This document shows positions 39,081 through 48,382 of a stretch of 48,382 nt of DNA, one piece after another. The notes beneath the pieces are model-generated. The model had not been told where the DNA came from. It did not search any database and worked only from the letters and a program-made list of their open reading frames with translations. Source of the stretch: Perkinsus chesapeaki. Lineage: Eukaryota > Perkinsozoa > Perkinsida > Perkinsidae. The number at the start of each line of letters is the position of its first letter. The first letter of the stretch is position 1. Made by a program: the position numbers and the translations under genes. The stretch covers positions 1 to 48,382 of the forward strand of contig JAAPAO010000207.1 in assembly GCA_013115145.1 (NCBI GenBank), written 5' to 3'.

Positions 39081-40829
39081 CAGCCACATGAGTCCATTGC
39101 GCACGTTTCCGAGCGAGCATTTTGCCTCTGAGTTGTAACCTTGTTTCGTGACTGAGTGAATCTTCTCCGTGAACATCCGCTGGGTTCGTGGTCAACGATT
39201 AACTCCTTCGAACGTGGATGCGGTCGCCTACGCAAGTTGGCGAGGAAGCAATATTGGTCTATCTTTTTGCCTTTCGAAACTCAACGGAGGGAAGGCTGCG
39301 GATGTCTAATCGGTTCTGTGATGGCATCGCACGAGTCAGCTCTTTTCGACACGGGATTACCTTTGATATATGATTCAGCGATTATAGATATACTGCCTGA
39401 CAAAAACACTCTCTTGCGAAATCTTAATTCTTGTTGTGGAAATAATCCCCGAGTGACGAAGTTCGGCATGACCTACTTTCCATCATGGAAAATAATATTT
39501 CATAAATCGATCAACCGTTTCATGTACGGCCTCCAGGATGTCGGAGCGTGGAAAAACTTGCCCGTCGACAGCAATATTTTCTACTCTTTATCGACGTAAC
39601 ATACGACGTATGGTGCGTTATTTGGCACATTTTCATCTTCAAGTGTCAACAGAATCTTCAATTACATTTCGGCAGATGTTCGCATTTGTGATCTCACTCG
39701 TCAGCATTCGCTCTGTTGAGGCCGTCAGCGCTCAATGCCTTTCCGCTTGGACCGCAATGGTAGGGTAACTGCCCCGCACGAGTAGACTCTTTTCCAGACC
39801 AAATCGTACGAGTTTGATTTCTGGTACCAACGTGAAAGACAACTCTGTTATACGAAGTTGCAGAACTCAGTCGCCAGTTGTTGTGGTGAGGTGAGGATGC
39901 TGTGCGATAAGAGACCATCGCATATTTTCCGATTTAAAGCTTGGATGGAAGCTTCCTCTGTCAAACGCTTGACTCGAAGCTTTCTCTCTCAAACTGTCCC
40001 ACATACCGGACTGAACTCGGCCGGTTGCGAAGAACCTGAGCGCTAAGAGTTGCAAATTCGCTCCTCGCGGCGACGTCAAGGGGATTGTAGGGAAATATCA
40101 GATTTAATATTATACTGTTTCTGCGACCGAACTGTATAATTGCCGACATGTATGGTGGGTTTTATGCGCATATTCATAGACACAGCGCAGCGCACATGAA
40201 GATATGCGTTTGAAAGTCCCCTCGTCAAGCGCAGACCGAAGATAGCTACAGTTCTATAACACGTAGCGGTCACGAGAGGCGCGAGAGCCCTTCGCTTCGG
40301 CTATCGCTGGTAGAAACGAATATAAAAACCTTTTGGGAAGCAACGGTCCATGGCCACCAACTGTTCTAGGAAAAGGTGCCCAACTCGATACTTTTTAGAC
40401 TTCCTACCCAGGTTGTCATCTAGCCTCACGGGAAGGCATTTCTGAGAAACTTGTCCCTAATGAAAGCGAATATGTTCCCAGTGTGGAGGAAACAACAGAC
40501 GAATTTCACCTGGGAAGATCTAGGGTGTCCTTGTGACCTGCGAAATCGGAAGGCCCTTCCGTCTCTCCCAGGTGGACTATAGCGATCATCGTTTCGAGGA
40601 CTGCGATTCGAGCTGCAAGATTGACTGCCGATATGGTGGTCGCTGGGACCAAGCCTGTTCCAAAAATTTCGGTGAGGCGTTTCTGTCTTAGAAATTGACG
40701 ATTTTTGTAGGTCGGATGTGCTCGCTTACGTCTGTGCCGTCGGTGTACAATCCTATTGAGATCGTTTCGAGCATGTGCCTGCCGAAAGAGTGTGACAACA
40801 GTGGTGATCGGTCGAGAATTATCAGAGAC
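39081..40829. other. stretch with no resolved gene
   Basis: A plus-strand ORF at 39156-39599 has a fairly natural composition (DSAIIDILPDKNTLLRNLNS, FGMTYFPSWKIIFHKS) but no recognised domain; it could be an exon. Minus-strand ORF 40506-40859 has no similarity to the mucin-like genes next to it. Confidence 0.35.
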
Positions 40830-42912
40830 GTTATGCATGGTGACATGCGAAGATATCAAAGTGTGAGTGCTTTCCCATTCGGTGTGGGATAATGTGGTAT
40901 CTTAGCTCCACGCATACATCTGGCCTTGTGAGAATGTGTTATTCGAGGCCAGAAAAGTGTTACTTGGGCAGTGCTACGATGGAAGGCGTTTCAGGGAATA
41001 TGCTCCCATCGCGAGGAATGACTTCTCGGTCGTTGTCTCATTGCCGTTATCAAAGTTGACAGCTCGTCGCTCATCGGTCTTCTGTAACCGTTTTTATACT
41101 TGGATAGCGTTCTGCTGCACCTTTTTGAACTGTCAAATCTGATGCTAACTTCTCTCTATCGCTCTTCAGGTCACTTGCCCCTCCGATACTCTCAGTAAAG
41201 TCTTCACAGCTTTGCTGATAATAATTTCGACAGCTCTAGTCGGTCTAGCAACCTAGTAAGAATCCTTTCTCGATGCTAGTTACCGTATCTTTCCAGTTTG
41301 GTACTAGTACCACCAACGAGAACCGCTGCCCTGCTGGCATCGGCAAGCTCCCTGAAGGGCAGCACGAGAAAGACCCTCAACAGGCTTTTCGGCAGCGTGA
41401 GAAAATAAGTAAAGAACATGTGCAGCGATTGTTGATCAACAGAAGATGTGTTTTGTGTTTCACTGGAAGTTCGGGCGAGAAAGAGATAAAAAATGCTCTC
41501 TGCCAAACGAAACACTAACACGTCTCGAGTCAGAACTTTGAGCAAGATATGGGCAATTATAAGAAGGCGGTTTACTGCCAACGAGTTGCGTCCGTGATGC
41601 CAATAAAACTTGTGTGATACGCTCTCTCTTTTGAACGTCGAAGGGAACCTTACGGCACCGTGTGATCCCTCCGAGGGATGGCAGGACAACTCAGAGTAAA
41701 GTGCGTTTGGCACGCCGTGAAGGCTGATGTTTTGATCGATTGACAAACTGAAACCCAATACTGATATATAAAAGATGATTCAGCTATCTCTGGCTGCCAA
41801 AGGTTACAGTCTTAAACGAGCTGCGATAAAAACTTCTCTCAAAACTACTAGTAAATAGTTAAGAGTTGAGAAGGGAAAATTTTACTTGAAGAAACAAGCG
41901 CATCTCGTCGTCGTCCCTGTCGCGTGGCCACCAACACATTTACCGAATACGCGGCTGTTGGGGTACCTCTCGCAGACACTTCCCTCATACAAAGAAGCGC
42001 AGAACATATCACCTCCACCACATTCGACATGAGGTTTAGTTGGCTCAGCAGTAGTAGGTACTGGAGTCGTAGTGTTGTAAGGACTCGGAGTGGTTGTTAC
42101 CGGCTCGGTCGGGCAGGGGGTTGTTGTAGGGCAAGGCGGTTGAGTGGGACAAGGTGTAGTCGTGGGACACGGTGGGTAAGTGCTTGAAGTGGTAGTCGTA
42201 GTTGTATTGGTAGTTGCCGTTGTAGTCGTAGGACAAGGCGGTTCAGTAGTTGTGGTGGTTTTAGGCTGAGGTGGGCAAGGTGTAGTTGTAGGGCACGGTG
42301 GGTAAGTGCTTGAAGTGGTAGTCGTGGTAGTTGTGGTAGTTGTGGTAGTCGTGGTAGTCGTGGTAGTTGTGGTAGTCGTGGTAGTCGTGGTAGTCGTGGT
42401 AGTTGTGGTAGTCGTCGTTTTCGTTGTTGTGGTAGTTTTAGGCTGAGTTGGACAAGGTGTAGTTGTGGGGCACGGCGGGTTAGTGCTCGAAGGGGTAGTC
42501 GTAGTTGTGGTCGTGGTTGCCTTTGTAGTAGTTGTAGTCGTAGGGCAAGGTGGTTGAGTTGTAGTCGTCGTGGTCTGGGGCTCGCAACTCGGAGTGGTTG
42601 TCGTCGGCCCGGCGCAATCACATCGGATGACTCTGGTATCCTTAGAATCCAGAAGTTTGCAAACTCGTCCCGCGGGGTCAAACTGGTAGCCCTTGCAGTA
42701 GGAACCGTAACCTATTTTCTCCACACAGAGCGCATCGCCGCAGAGGGGCTCGTTGGGAATGACACCAGCGGTAACAAAAGTGTTGGACACAGCAACAAAA
42801 GCGGTAACAGCGACGGCCTTATAGAGCATTGGGACGACTCTACTAGTAGAAGAGATAAAACGAGACGCTTGGGAGGGGGGGGGTGAGGGCGAATGAGACG
42901 CGACGCGAACTT
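40830..42912. repeat. tandem duplication unit 1 (gene plus flank)
   Basis: Shared markers with unit 2 include GTGTGGGATAAT at about 40881 and 42983, ATGCTAGTTACCGTATCTTT at 41273 and 43348, and TTCTCTCAAAACTACTAGTA at about 41834 and 43920. The unit holds one mucin-like gene and about 1 kb of its 3' flank. Confidence 0.9.
41882..42829 (-). CDS. secreted mucin-like Thr-rich protein with two six-Cys modules, copy 1
   Basis: The ATG at 42827-42829 (MLYKAVAVTAFVAV) is preferred because it opens a signal peptide matching copy 2; the frame is open farther upstream. The product is 315 residues. An N-terminal module has six Cys (CGDALC, SYC or KGYQ-type loop, RVC, RCDC). A long linker is almost only Thr and Pro with PPCPTTTPCP units, a likely heavily O-glycosylated stalk. 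A C-terminal module has six Cys (ECGGGDMFC, SVCERYP, KCVGG, RCAC). No membrane anchor is seen, so it is probably a surface or extracellular mucin-like protein. Long antisense and shifted ORFs here are products of the repeat. Confidence 0.88.
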   Translation of the reverse strand: MLYKAVAVTAFVAVSNTFVTAGVIPNEPLCGDALCVEKIGYGSYCKGYQFDPAGRVCKLLDSKDTRVIRCDCAGPTTTTPSCEPQTTTTTTQPPCPTTTTTTKATTTTTTTTPSSTNPPCPTTTPCPTQPKTTTTTKTTTTTTTTTTTTTTTTTTTTTTTTTTTTTTTTTTTSSTYPPCPTTTPCPPQPKTTTTTEPPCPTTTTATTNTTTTTTSSTYPPCPTTTPCPTQPPCPTTTPCPTEPVTTTPSPYNTTTPVPTTAEPTKPHVECGGGDMFCASLYEGSVCERYPNSRVFGKCVGGHATGTTTRCACFFK

Positions 42913-42921
42913 GGGAGTTCT

Positions 42922-45366
42922 GCAAGGAGACGTTATGCAAGGCGACATACGAACATATCAAAGTATAAGTGTTTTCCCACTCTGTGTGGGATAATTTGGT
43001 ATCTTAGCTCTACGCATACATATAGCTCCTTGAGAATGTGTTGTTCGAGGCCAGAAAAGTGTTACTTGGGCGGTGCTGTGATGGGAGGCGTTTCAGGGAA
43101 TATGTCCCTTCGGTATTTTTCTGGTTGCCGCTCCTACAGGCTGACGCTTATCGGTGACTGTTTTCTATACAAACTTCGATATCGTCCTGCTGCACCTCTT
43201 TGAAGAGGCAAGTCGCATGTTAACTTTCTTTCATCACTGCTCAGGTCATTCGCCCCTCCGATACTCTCAGAAAGGTCTTCACAGTTCTGCTGATAATAAT
43301 TTCGACAGCTCTAGTCGGTCTAGCGACCAAGTAAGAATCCTTTCTCGATGCTAGTTACCGTATCTTTCCAGTTTGGTACTAGTACCACCAACGAGGACCA
43401 CTGCCCTGCTGGCATCGACAAGCTCCCTGAAGGGCAGCACGAGAAAGACCATCAACAGGCTTTTCGGCAGCGTGAGAAAATAAGTAAAAAACATGTGCAG
43501 CGATTGTTGATCAACAGAAGATGTGTTTTGTGTTTTATTGGGAGTTCTGGCGGGAACGAAAAGATATTGGGCAAGCAAACACGAGCAAGTCCCAAAGCAG
43601 AACTTTCGGCAAGATTCGGCGCAATTCTGGTCCAGTACTCCTGGAGGAGTCCTTTTACTGCTAATGGGTTGTGTCCGTAATGACAATAATACTTCTCGAC
43701 TTGTGGTCCCTCTGGAACGTCGAAGGCAACCGTATGATCACTTCAATGGATGCTAGGGCAAATCAGCCTTGGCACGACACGAGCGTTTGGCATGCCGCGA
43801 GGGCTAATGCTAATGCTGTGGTCTTTTGACAAACTGAAACTCAATACTAATGATATGAAGGATGATTGAGCTACCTCTGGCTGTTAAAGATTACAGTCTT
43901 GAAGAAGCTGCGGTAAAAACTTCTCTCAAAACTACTAGTAGATCGTTAAGAGTTGAGAAGGTGAAAATCTTAATTCCAGAAACAAGCGCATCTCGTTGTC
44001 TTCCCTGTCGCGTGGCCACCAACACATTTACCGAATACGTGGCTGTTGGGGTACCTCTCGCAGACACTTCCCTCATACAAAGAAGCGCAGAACATATCAC
44101 CTCCACCACATTCGACATGAGGTTTAGTTGGCTCAGCAGTAGTAGGTACTGGAGTCGTAGTGTTGTAAGGACTCGCAGTGGTTGTTACCGGCTCGGTCGG
44201 GCAGGGGGTAGTTGTAGGGCACGGCGGTTGAGTGGGACAAGGTGTAGTCGTAGGGCACGGTGGGTAAGTGCTTGAAGTGGTAGTCGTGGTAGTCGTAGTT
44301 GTGGTAGTCGTAGTTGTCGTAGCTGTGGTAGTTGTCGTTTTCGTAGTTGTGGTGGTTTTAGGCTGAGGTGGGCAAGGTGTAGTTGTAGGGCACGGTGGGT
44401 AAGTGCTTGAAGTGGTAGTTGTCGTAGTTGTGGTAGTTGTCGTTTTCGTAGTTGTGGTGGTTTTAGGCTGAGGTGGGCAAGGTGTAGTTGTAGGGCACGG
44501 TGGGTAAGTGCTTGAAGTGGTAGTTGTGGTAGTCGTAGTTGTGGTAGTTGTCGTAGTTGTGGTAGTTGTCGTTTTCGTAGTTGTGGTGGTTTTTGGCTGA
44601 GGTGGGCAAGGTGTAGTTGTAGGGCACGGTGGGTAAGTGCTTGAAGTGGTAGTTGTGGTAGTCGTACTTGTGGTAGTTTTGGTAGTCGTAGTTGTCGTAG
44701 TTGTCGTAGTTGTGGTAGTTGTCGTTTTCGTAGTTGTGGTGGTTTTAGGCTGAGTTGGACAAGGTGTAGTTGTGGGGCACGGCGGGTTTGTGCTTGAAGG
44801 GGTAGTCGTAGTTGTGGTCGTGGTTGCCTTTTTAGTTGTAGTCGTAGGGCAAGGTGGTTGAGTTGTCGTAGTAGTCTTCGGCATTGTCGGGCACGGCGTT
44901 GTCGTAGGGCGAGGAGGTTGAGTCGTCGTAGTAGTCTTCGGCATTGTCGGGCACGGCGTTGTCGTAGGGCAAGGTGGTTGAGTTGTAGTCGTAGTGGTCT
45001 GGGGCTCGCAACTCGGAGTTGTAGTCGTAGCGGTCTGGGGCTCGCAACTCGGAGTGGTTGTCGTCGGCCCGGCGCAATCACATCGAATGACTCTGGTATC
45101 CTTAGGATCCAGAAGTTTGCAAACTCGTCCCGCGGGGTCAGGCTGATAGGACTTGCAGTAGGAACCGTAACCTATTTTCTCCACACAGAGCGCATCGCCG
45201 CAGAGGGGCTCGCTGGCAACAACACCAGCGGTAACAAAAGTGTTGCACACAGCAACGAAAGCGGTAATAGCGACGGCCTTATAGAGCATTGGGACGACTC
45301 TACTAGTAGAAGAGATAAAACAAGCCGCCTGGGGGGTGAGGGCGACTGAGACGCGACGCGAACTTG
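42922..45366. repeat. tandem duplication unit 2 (gene plus flank)
   Basis: Same organisation as unit 1 but about 370 bp longer, mostly from expansion of the Thr codons. Similarity of the upstream flanks ends abruptly at GCGAACTTGGG (about 42912 and 45366), marking the breakpoint. Confidence 0.9.
43970..45289 (-). CDS. secreted mucin-like Thr-rich protein with two six-Cys modules, copy 2
   Basis: 439 residues from the ATG at 45287-45289 (MLYKAVAITAFVAV, signal peptide). Same architecture as copy 1: N-terminal six-Cys module, Thr/Pro stalk, C-terminal six-Cys module ending CACFWN (CACFFK in copy 1). The stalk is longer, with several imperfect units of the type TYPPCPTTTPCPPQPK plus poly-Thr runs. 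At its N-terminal side extra PTMPKTTTTTQPP units appear. The terminal modules are nearly identical between copies, so the duplication is recent and length change is confined to the stalk. No introns. Probable role: secreted mucus or cell coat. Confidence 0.9.
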   Translation of the reverse strand: MLYKAVAITAFVAVCNTFVTAGVVASEPLCGDALCVEKIGYGSYCKSYQPDPAGRVCKLLDPKDTRVIRCDCAGPTTTTPSCEPQTATTTTPSCEPQTTTTTTQPPCPTTTPCPTMPKTTTTTQPPRPTTTPCPTMPKTTTTTQPPCPTTTTKKATTTTTTTTPSSTNPPCPTTTPCPTQPKTTTTTKTTTTTTTTTTTTTTTKTTTSTTTTTTTSSTYPPCPTTTPCPPQPKTTTTTKTTTTTTTTTTTTTTTTTTTSSTYPPCPTTTPCPPQPKTTTTTKTTTTTTTTTTTSSTYPPCPTTTPCPPQPKTTTTTKTTTTTATTTTTTTTTTTTTTTSSTYPPCPTTTPCPTQPPCPTTTPCPTEPVTTTASPYNTTTPVPTTAEPTKPHVECGGGDMFCASLYEGSVCERYPNSHVFGKCVGGHATGKTTRCACFWN

Positions 45367-46851
45367 GGGGTGACGCGGGCGAGCTCCGCCATCATCCCAA
45401 TTGCGTTGAGGGGAAACACGCCGAAGCGATATAGGTAATGACCGTATGCTCACCTTCTGAGAGTTCGTACCGCTTATAATTGAAAACCCTTAGAGACCAA
45501 GACGAGTTTCGGTGACTTTTACCGCTTATCACAGCATTCGCGATCGATTAATCGCGCGGCCCCCTTAGAATTCTAGCGCAATTTAGCGCCACGCCGCTGT
45601 GCGCTATAAGCGCAGCCGTAAGAACCGCCTCAAGCAGCTAGTACAGTGCTTACAATGAACAATAGCCTCGATTATACAACAAGCTCAGTCTTCGAACCTG
45701 GAATTTTCGATACGGGGTTCTGGTAACGGGGATCTCCCTGAACTCCAAACCTAGTTTGATGGAGCCAAACTGCTCCGTTAGCGGCAGCGGACTGTGAGGC
45801 TTGCGGAATGAAGGTTAGGGCATCAAAAAGTCTTGCTGACTCCGAGGAGTGGAGCCTTATCTAGTGTATCAGTGCTCCAAAACTCAATAGTTAGATTAAT
45901 GTCGATGACCTTCTTGTGGCGTCGCACCTCAAGAACCACTGCGCCGTGTAGTTGCACAGGGGCTCTCGGTTTGAGTGAATCCTGCTAGGTTGAGGAGTGG
46001 TATCTCGCGACACTAATTATATTCCTTTGTGGTAAAGCTGATTGCCATATGGTGGCAATCACAGTATAGGTATTAATTTAATACTGTTAAACCCTCTCGG
46101 GAGCCGCGGGAGTTCCTCGGAAACCTAACACTGGCCAAAGTAAGCACTACTGGGGGGCCCCCACTGGGGGTTGTTGTTGCGAAGCCTTGCTTTATCGGAC
46201 TGGTGGCATCGATCCGGCGCTCTTGGCAACTTAACGGACAACCTTAACTACACGAGGATCGTAGTCAGGAATTCATCTGGCATCGCGGAATGTGTTACTC
46301 TGGCATCGAGAATGGCTTATAGGGCGGAGTACAATTGATAGAGAGTACTTCTTTAGAGCAAAACGACACACCAAATATAATCCTTCTGGTAACATCTGAT
46401 GGACTAGTCGACAAGTAAGTTGAACCAATCGTGGAGAGTCTGATATACCAGTTCTATGTTACGCTAGAAATGTCATTTAGGATAGTATTCGCCTGCTCAA
46501 TCGATTTAGACAGAGTGCAATGGCACATCGCAGTGCCCTCATTCAGTCTCGCCATCGGAGAGGCGTGCTTGCAGCCTGCGAAACTAGTCTCGTGCGATAT
46601 CCCAACCTGGGCGCCTCCAAGGTGAGCCTCACCCTCTGCAAGGTGCGAATCGCAACCTCACCCGGTGAGGTATATGGCTTCGTTGGGTTGTTCAGAACTT
46701 GCTCTTCGTAATTATTGAACGCTGCTTGTATCCCACGCGCAGGTGATCCGAATTATCGCTGCGTAACGATTTCATTTCTACTAAAACAAAACAGATAGAG
46801 GTAAAAGCACGTATGAACATTGAGCATGAGTCATTGCAGTTAAAAGATATT
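45367..46851. other. intergenic stretch
   Basis: No gene or RNA recognised. Includes a G/C palindrome near 46145-46170 (GGGGGGCCCCC). Confidence 0.45.
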
Positions 46852-47748
46852 CTAGTTCTTAGCTCGGTTGTCCAGTCTCTCCTGAATTGCTTTCCATGCC
46901 ACCGAGAAAAACATGCCTTGCAGCCCATTGGTGATTATCCTCGTTTTCAGCCCTCGTCCGAATAGACCGGACACGCCATCTTTGGCAATGATCATCTTGT
47001 ATGCATCGCGGTATGTTATCGGTTCGACGGAAGTTTGCTTGGTGGTTTTCAAAACTCTCAACGAGTTGGAGATGCAGTCTGACACGAACGACGAACAAAA
47101 TCCAACAAACGCATTGCGGACATATTTGCCTGCCGGCACACCGTCGAAGTGCGGGAGATTTTGGGACAGATAATTGTGTGTTACGAACCAAGGATAGTGG
47201 CCTACCCATGTGGCGCTCATCGCACCTAGGGAACCGTGCCAGAGTTTGGAGACACCGTGTTGCTTAACTTTATCAATAAGGACCTTCATGCCAGCCTGTC
47301 CCTCGACTTGCTTTGTAGTTTTCCATGCATCGATAGGCATCAGAGCTACTCTGAAGCAAGCAGCGCCAGATGAAGCCACAGCAGTTTTAACGCCCACGGG
47401 AAGATCTTTGGTAGCTAGGTTGCTGTCTAATAGGGCCAGCACGCCCACGTTCGCAGCGGTGTCACCGAATCTACTCAACGGGGCTTGCATGAGAGCCGGA
47501 ATTAGACCTCTGTAAAATCTAGGGATACCGCCTTCACCATAAAGCTTCTTGAAAACCTCGAGGAGGCCACCACCATAGCGGTATTGATAGTTCATCGTGG
47601 TTCTCATCCACATCAGAGCGAACACGTTGACAACTTGCGCGGAGGCCCCTGCGATCCCACCGCGAAAGGCGGCCCCGCTAGCCTTGGCGAGAACTTTCGC
47701 TGGTGTTAGAGGTGCACAATCGCCCTCAGGAGTTGTTGGAACTGTCAT
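46852..47748 (-). CDS. mitochondrial carrier (SLC25) family protein
   Basis: 298 residues, intronless coding region, ATG at 47746-47748. The tripartite carrier layout is visible: GGIAGASAQVVNVFALMWMR (repeat 1), SGAACFRVALMPIDAWKTTK (repeat 2, with the canonical PxDxxK motif) and GFCSSFVSDCISNSLRVLKT (repeat 3, degenerate). GGIPRFYRGLIPALMQAP and GLFGRGLKTRIITNGLQG match the family's loop and even-helix motifs. Normal length (about 300). Only repeat 2 keeps the full signature, so substrate and even transport activity are uncertain. Location: mitochondrial inner membrane or related organelle. An intron in the 5' UTR carries a T-arm module. Confidence 0.88.
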   Translation of the reverse strand: MTVPTTPEGDCAPLTPAKVLAKASGAAFRGGIAGASAQVVNVFALMWMRTTMNYQYRYGGGLLEVFKKLYGEGGIPRFYRGLIPALMQAPLSRFGDTAANVGVLALLDSNLATKDLPVGVKTAVASSGAACFRVALMPIDAWKTTKQVEGQAGMKVLIDKVKQHGVSKLWHGSLGAMSATWVGHYPWFVTHNYLSQNLPHFDGVPAGKYVRNAFVGFCSSFVSDCISNSLRVLKTTKQTSVEPITYRDAYKMIIAKDGVSGLFGRGLKTRIITNGLQGMFFSVAWKAIQERLDNRAKN

Positions 47749-47779
47749 GTGAACCCACGATACGAGACGGATGAGAACT

Positions 47780-47850
47780 GGAAAAATACGGAGAAATGGA
47801 ACGACCGGGGATCGAACCGGCGACTTCGGAGACGAATCTGACCGCGGAGG
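47780..47850 (-). repeat. 5'-UTR intron end with tRNA 3' half, sense
   Basis: Gene strand: GTCGCCGGTTCGATCCCCGG, then TCGTTCCA, a T-rich tract and TTTTTCCAG at 47780, 31 bp before the ATG of the carrier gene. The donor end was not fixed. Confidence 0.65.
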
Positions 47851-48270
47851 TTAACACACACAAATCCGACAGCGGATAGTGACGGGCTTTCGAGCCTATT
47901 TACATGGACAGTTCTCTTACTCCGACTGCCATTCCACGTAAAGTAGGAATCCGCAATTACATTACGAAAGTTTCTGCACGCGTGCACACGTGCAGAACTC
48001 CCTGTACAGTTGCTCACGGAAGGTCACCTCGTTCTCGTGCTTATTCACACGGAGTAGATACCTCAATGAGGCTTCAGCAGGGTGTTTGAGATGCATGGTT
48101 CTGTGATGGAATTTTATTAACGGGCTCAGTTACGAGATAGATCCCTCGGTGAACTCACTCCACTGGGTGGTGAGCTTTGGTAGGCTATGCTTAATCCGTA
48201 GGAGCTATTGAGTTTCTCGCTGTGACTCAATAGCCTTACGTCGGCAACGGAGCTCAGATGCATGAAGCAT
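47851..48270. other. stretch without a recognised gene
   Basis: Upstream region of the carrier gene; contains short palindromes such as GCACGCGTGC but no ORF worth calling. Confidence 0.4.
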
Positions 48271-48382
48271 GTGCAACGTCTATTTCGACATAAACTACAG
48301 CGAATACTCTGTGCAACGTCTATTTCGACATAAACTACAGCGAATACTCTGTGCAACGTCTATTTCGACATAAACTACAGCG
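48271..48382. repeat. 40-bp tandem repeat running off the window end
   Basis: GTGCAACGTCTATTTCGACA begins at 48271, 48311 and 48351 with identical spacing; the visible copies look identical. The array continues beyond the last base. Confidence 0.97.

Noticed and set aside
40506-40859. Third mucin-like paralog next to the duplicated flank
   Set aside because: The 117-residue ORF has no signal peptide, Thr stalk or Cys module; only the flanking DNA is shared.
42097-45081. Long ORFs rich in Leu/Pro/Arg/Gln overlapping the mucin-like genes
   Set aside because: They are other-frame readings of the Thr-codon repeat; the signal peptide and Cys modules exist only in the called frames.

Overview
This window looks like nuclear DNA of a unicellular eukaryote. 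I suspect a perkinsid (Perkinsus-like) or related alveolate. The reasons are intron-dense genes with GT-AG introns down to about 40 nt, mixed with intronless genes for secreted subtilisin-like and pepsin-like proteases and Thr-rich secreted proteins, plus a eukaryotic tRNA-Phe. The assignment is inference; no marker here proves it. Most spliced genes below were rebuilt by hand from splice sites, reading phase and protein family patterns.

Layout. 0-5 kb: one small secreted-protein ORF, a 41-bp tandem repeat and a decayed BEL/Pao-like retroelement whose reverse transcriptase core has been lost. 5.6-7.1 kb: 3' exons of a coiled-coil protein (minus). 7.25-17.96 kb: a gene of about 32 exons (minus) encoding PAS, histidine kinase, receiver, class III cyclase homology domain and a coiled-coil tail, with a tRNA-Phe gene on the opposite strand in its last intron. 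18.2-20.06 kb: a divergent eight-exon gene of unknown function. 20.6-21.1 kb: a cluster of strong hairpins. 22.2-25.8 kb: a subtilisin-like protease and a pepsin-like aspartyl protease, transcribed divergently. 26.5-28.3 kb: a polytopic membrane protein. 28.7-32.8 kb: an acidic protein and a double-chromodomain protein. 33-38.2 kb: an MgtE-like transporter, TRAPPC4 and mitochondrial ribosomal protein S16. 38.5-39.1 kb: a small spliced gene. 40.8-45.4 kb: a tandem duplication carrying two mucin-like genes. 46.85-47.75 kb: a mitochondrial carrier. 48.27 kb to the end: a 40-bp tandem array.

Main discovery. Many introns are built from recognisable repeated modules. At least ten introns of the kinase gene, one in the chromodomain gene and one in the carrier 5' UTR contain a tRNA T-arm (GGTTCGANNCC), in either orientation, often followed by the acceptor 3' strand and a T-run like a Pol III terminator. 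Three other introns carry the perfect palindrome ATCGATCACGTGATCGAT. Four carry a GCGCGCGCTTTTTA module that shares the AATCGATCA half-site. This looks like intron gain by mobile, partly tRNA-derived elements (introner-like).

The kinase gene is also notable. Its histidine kinase keeps all catalytic boxes, but its receiver lacks the phospho-acceptor Asp and its cyclase domain lacks both metal-binding Asp residues. It therefore reads as a signalling scaffold or pseudo-enzyme fusion.
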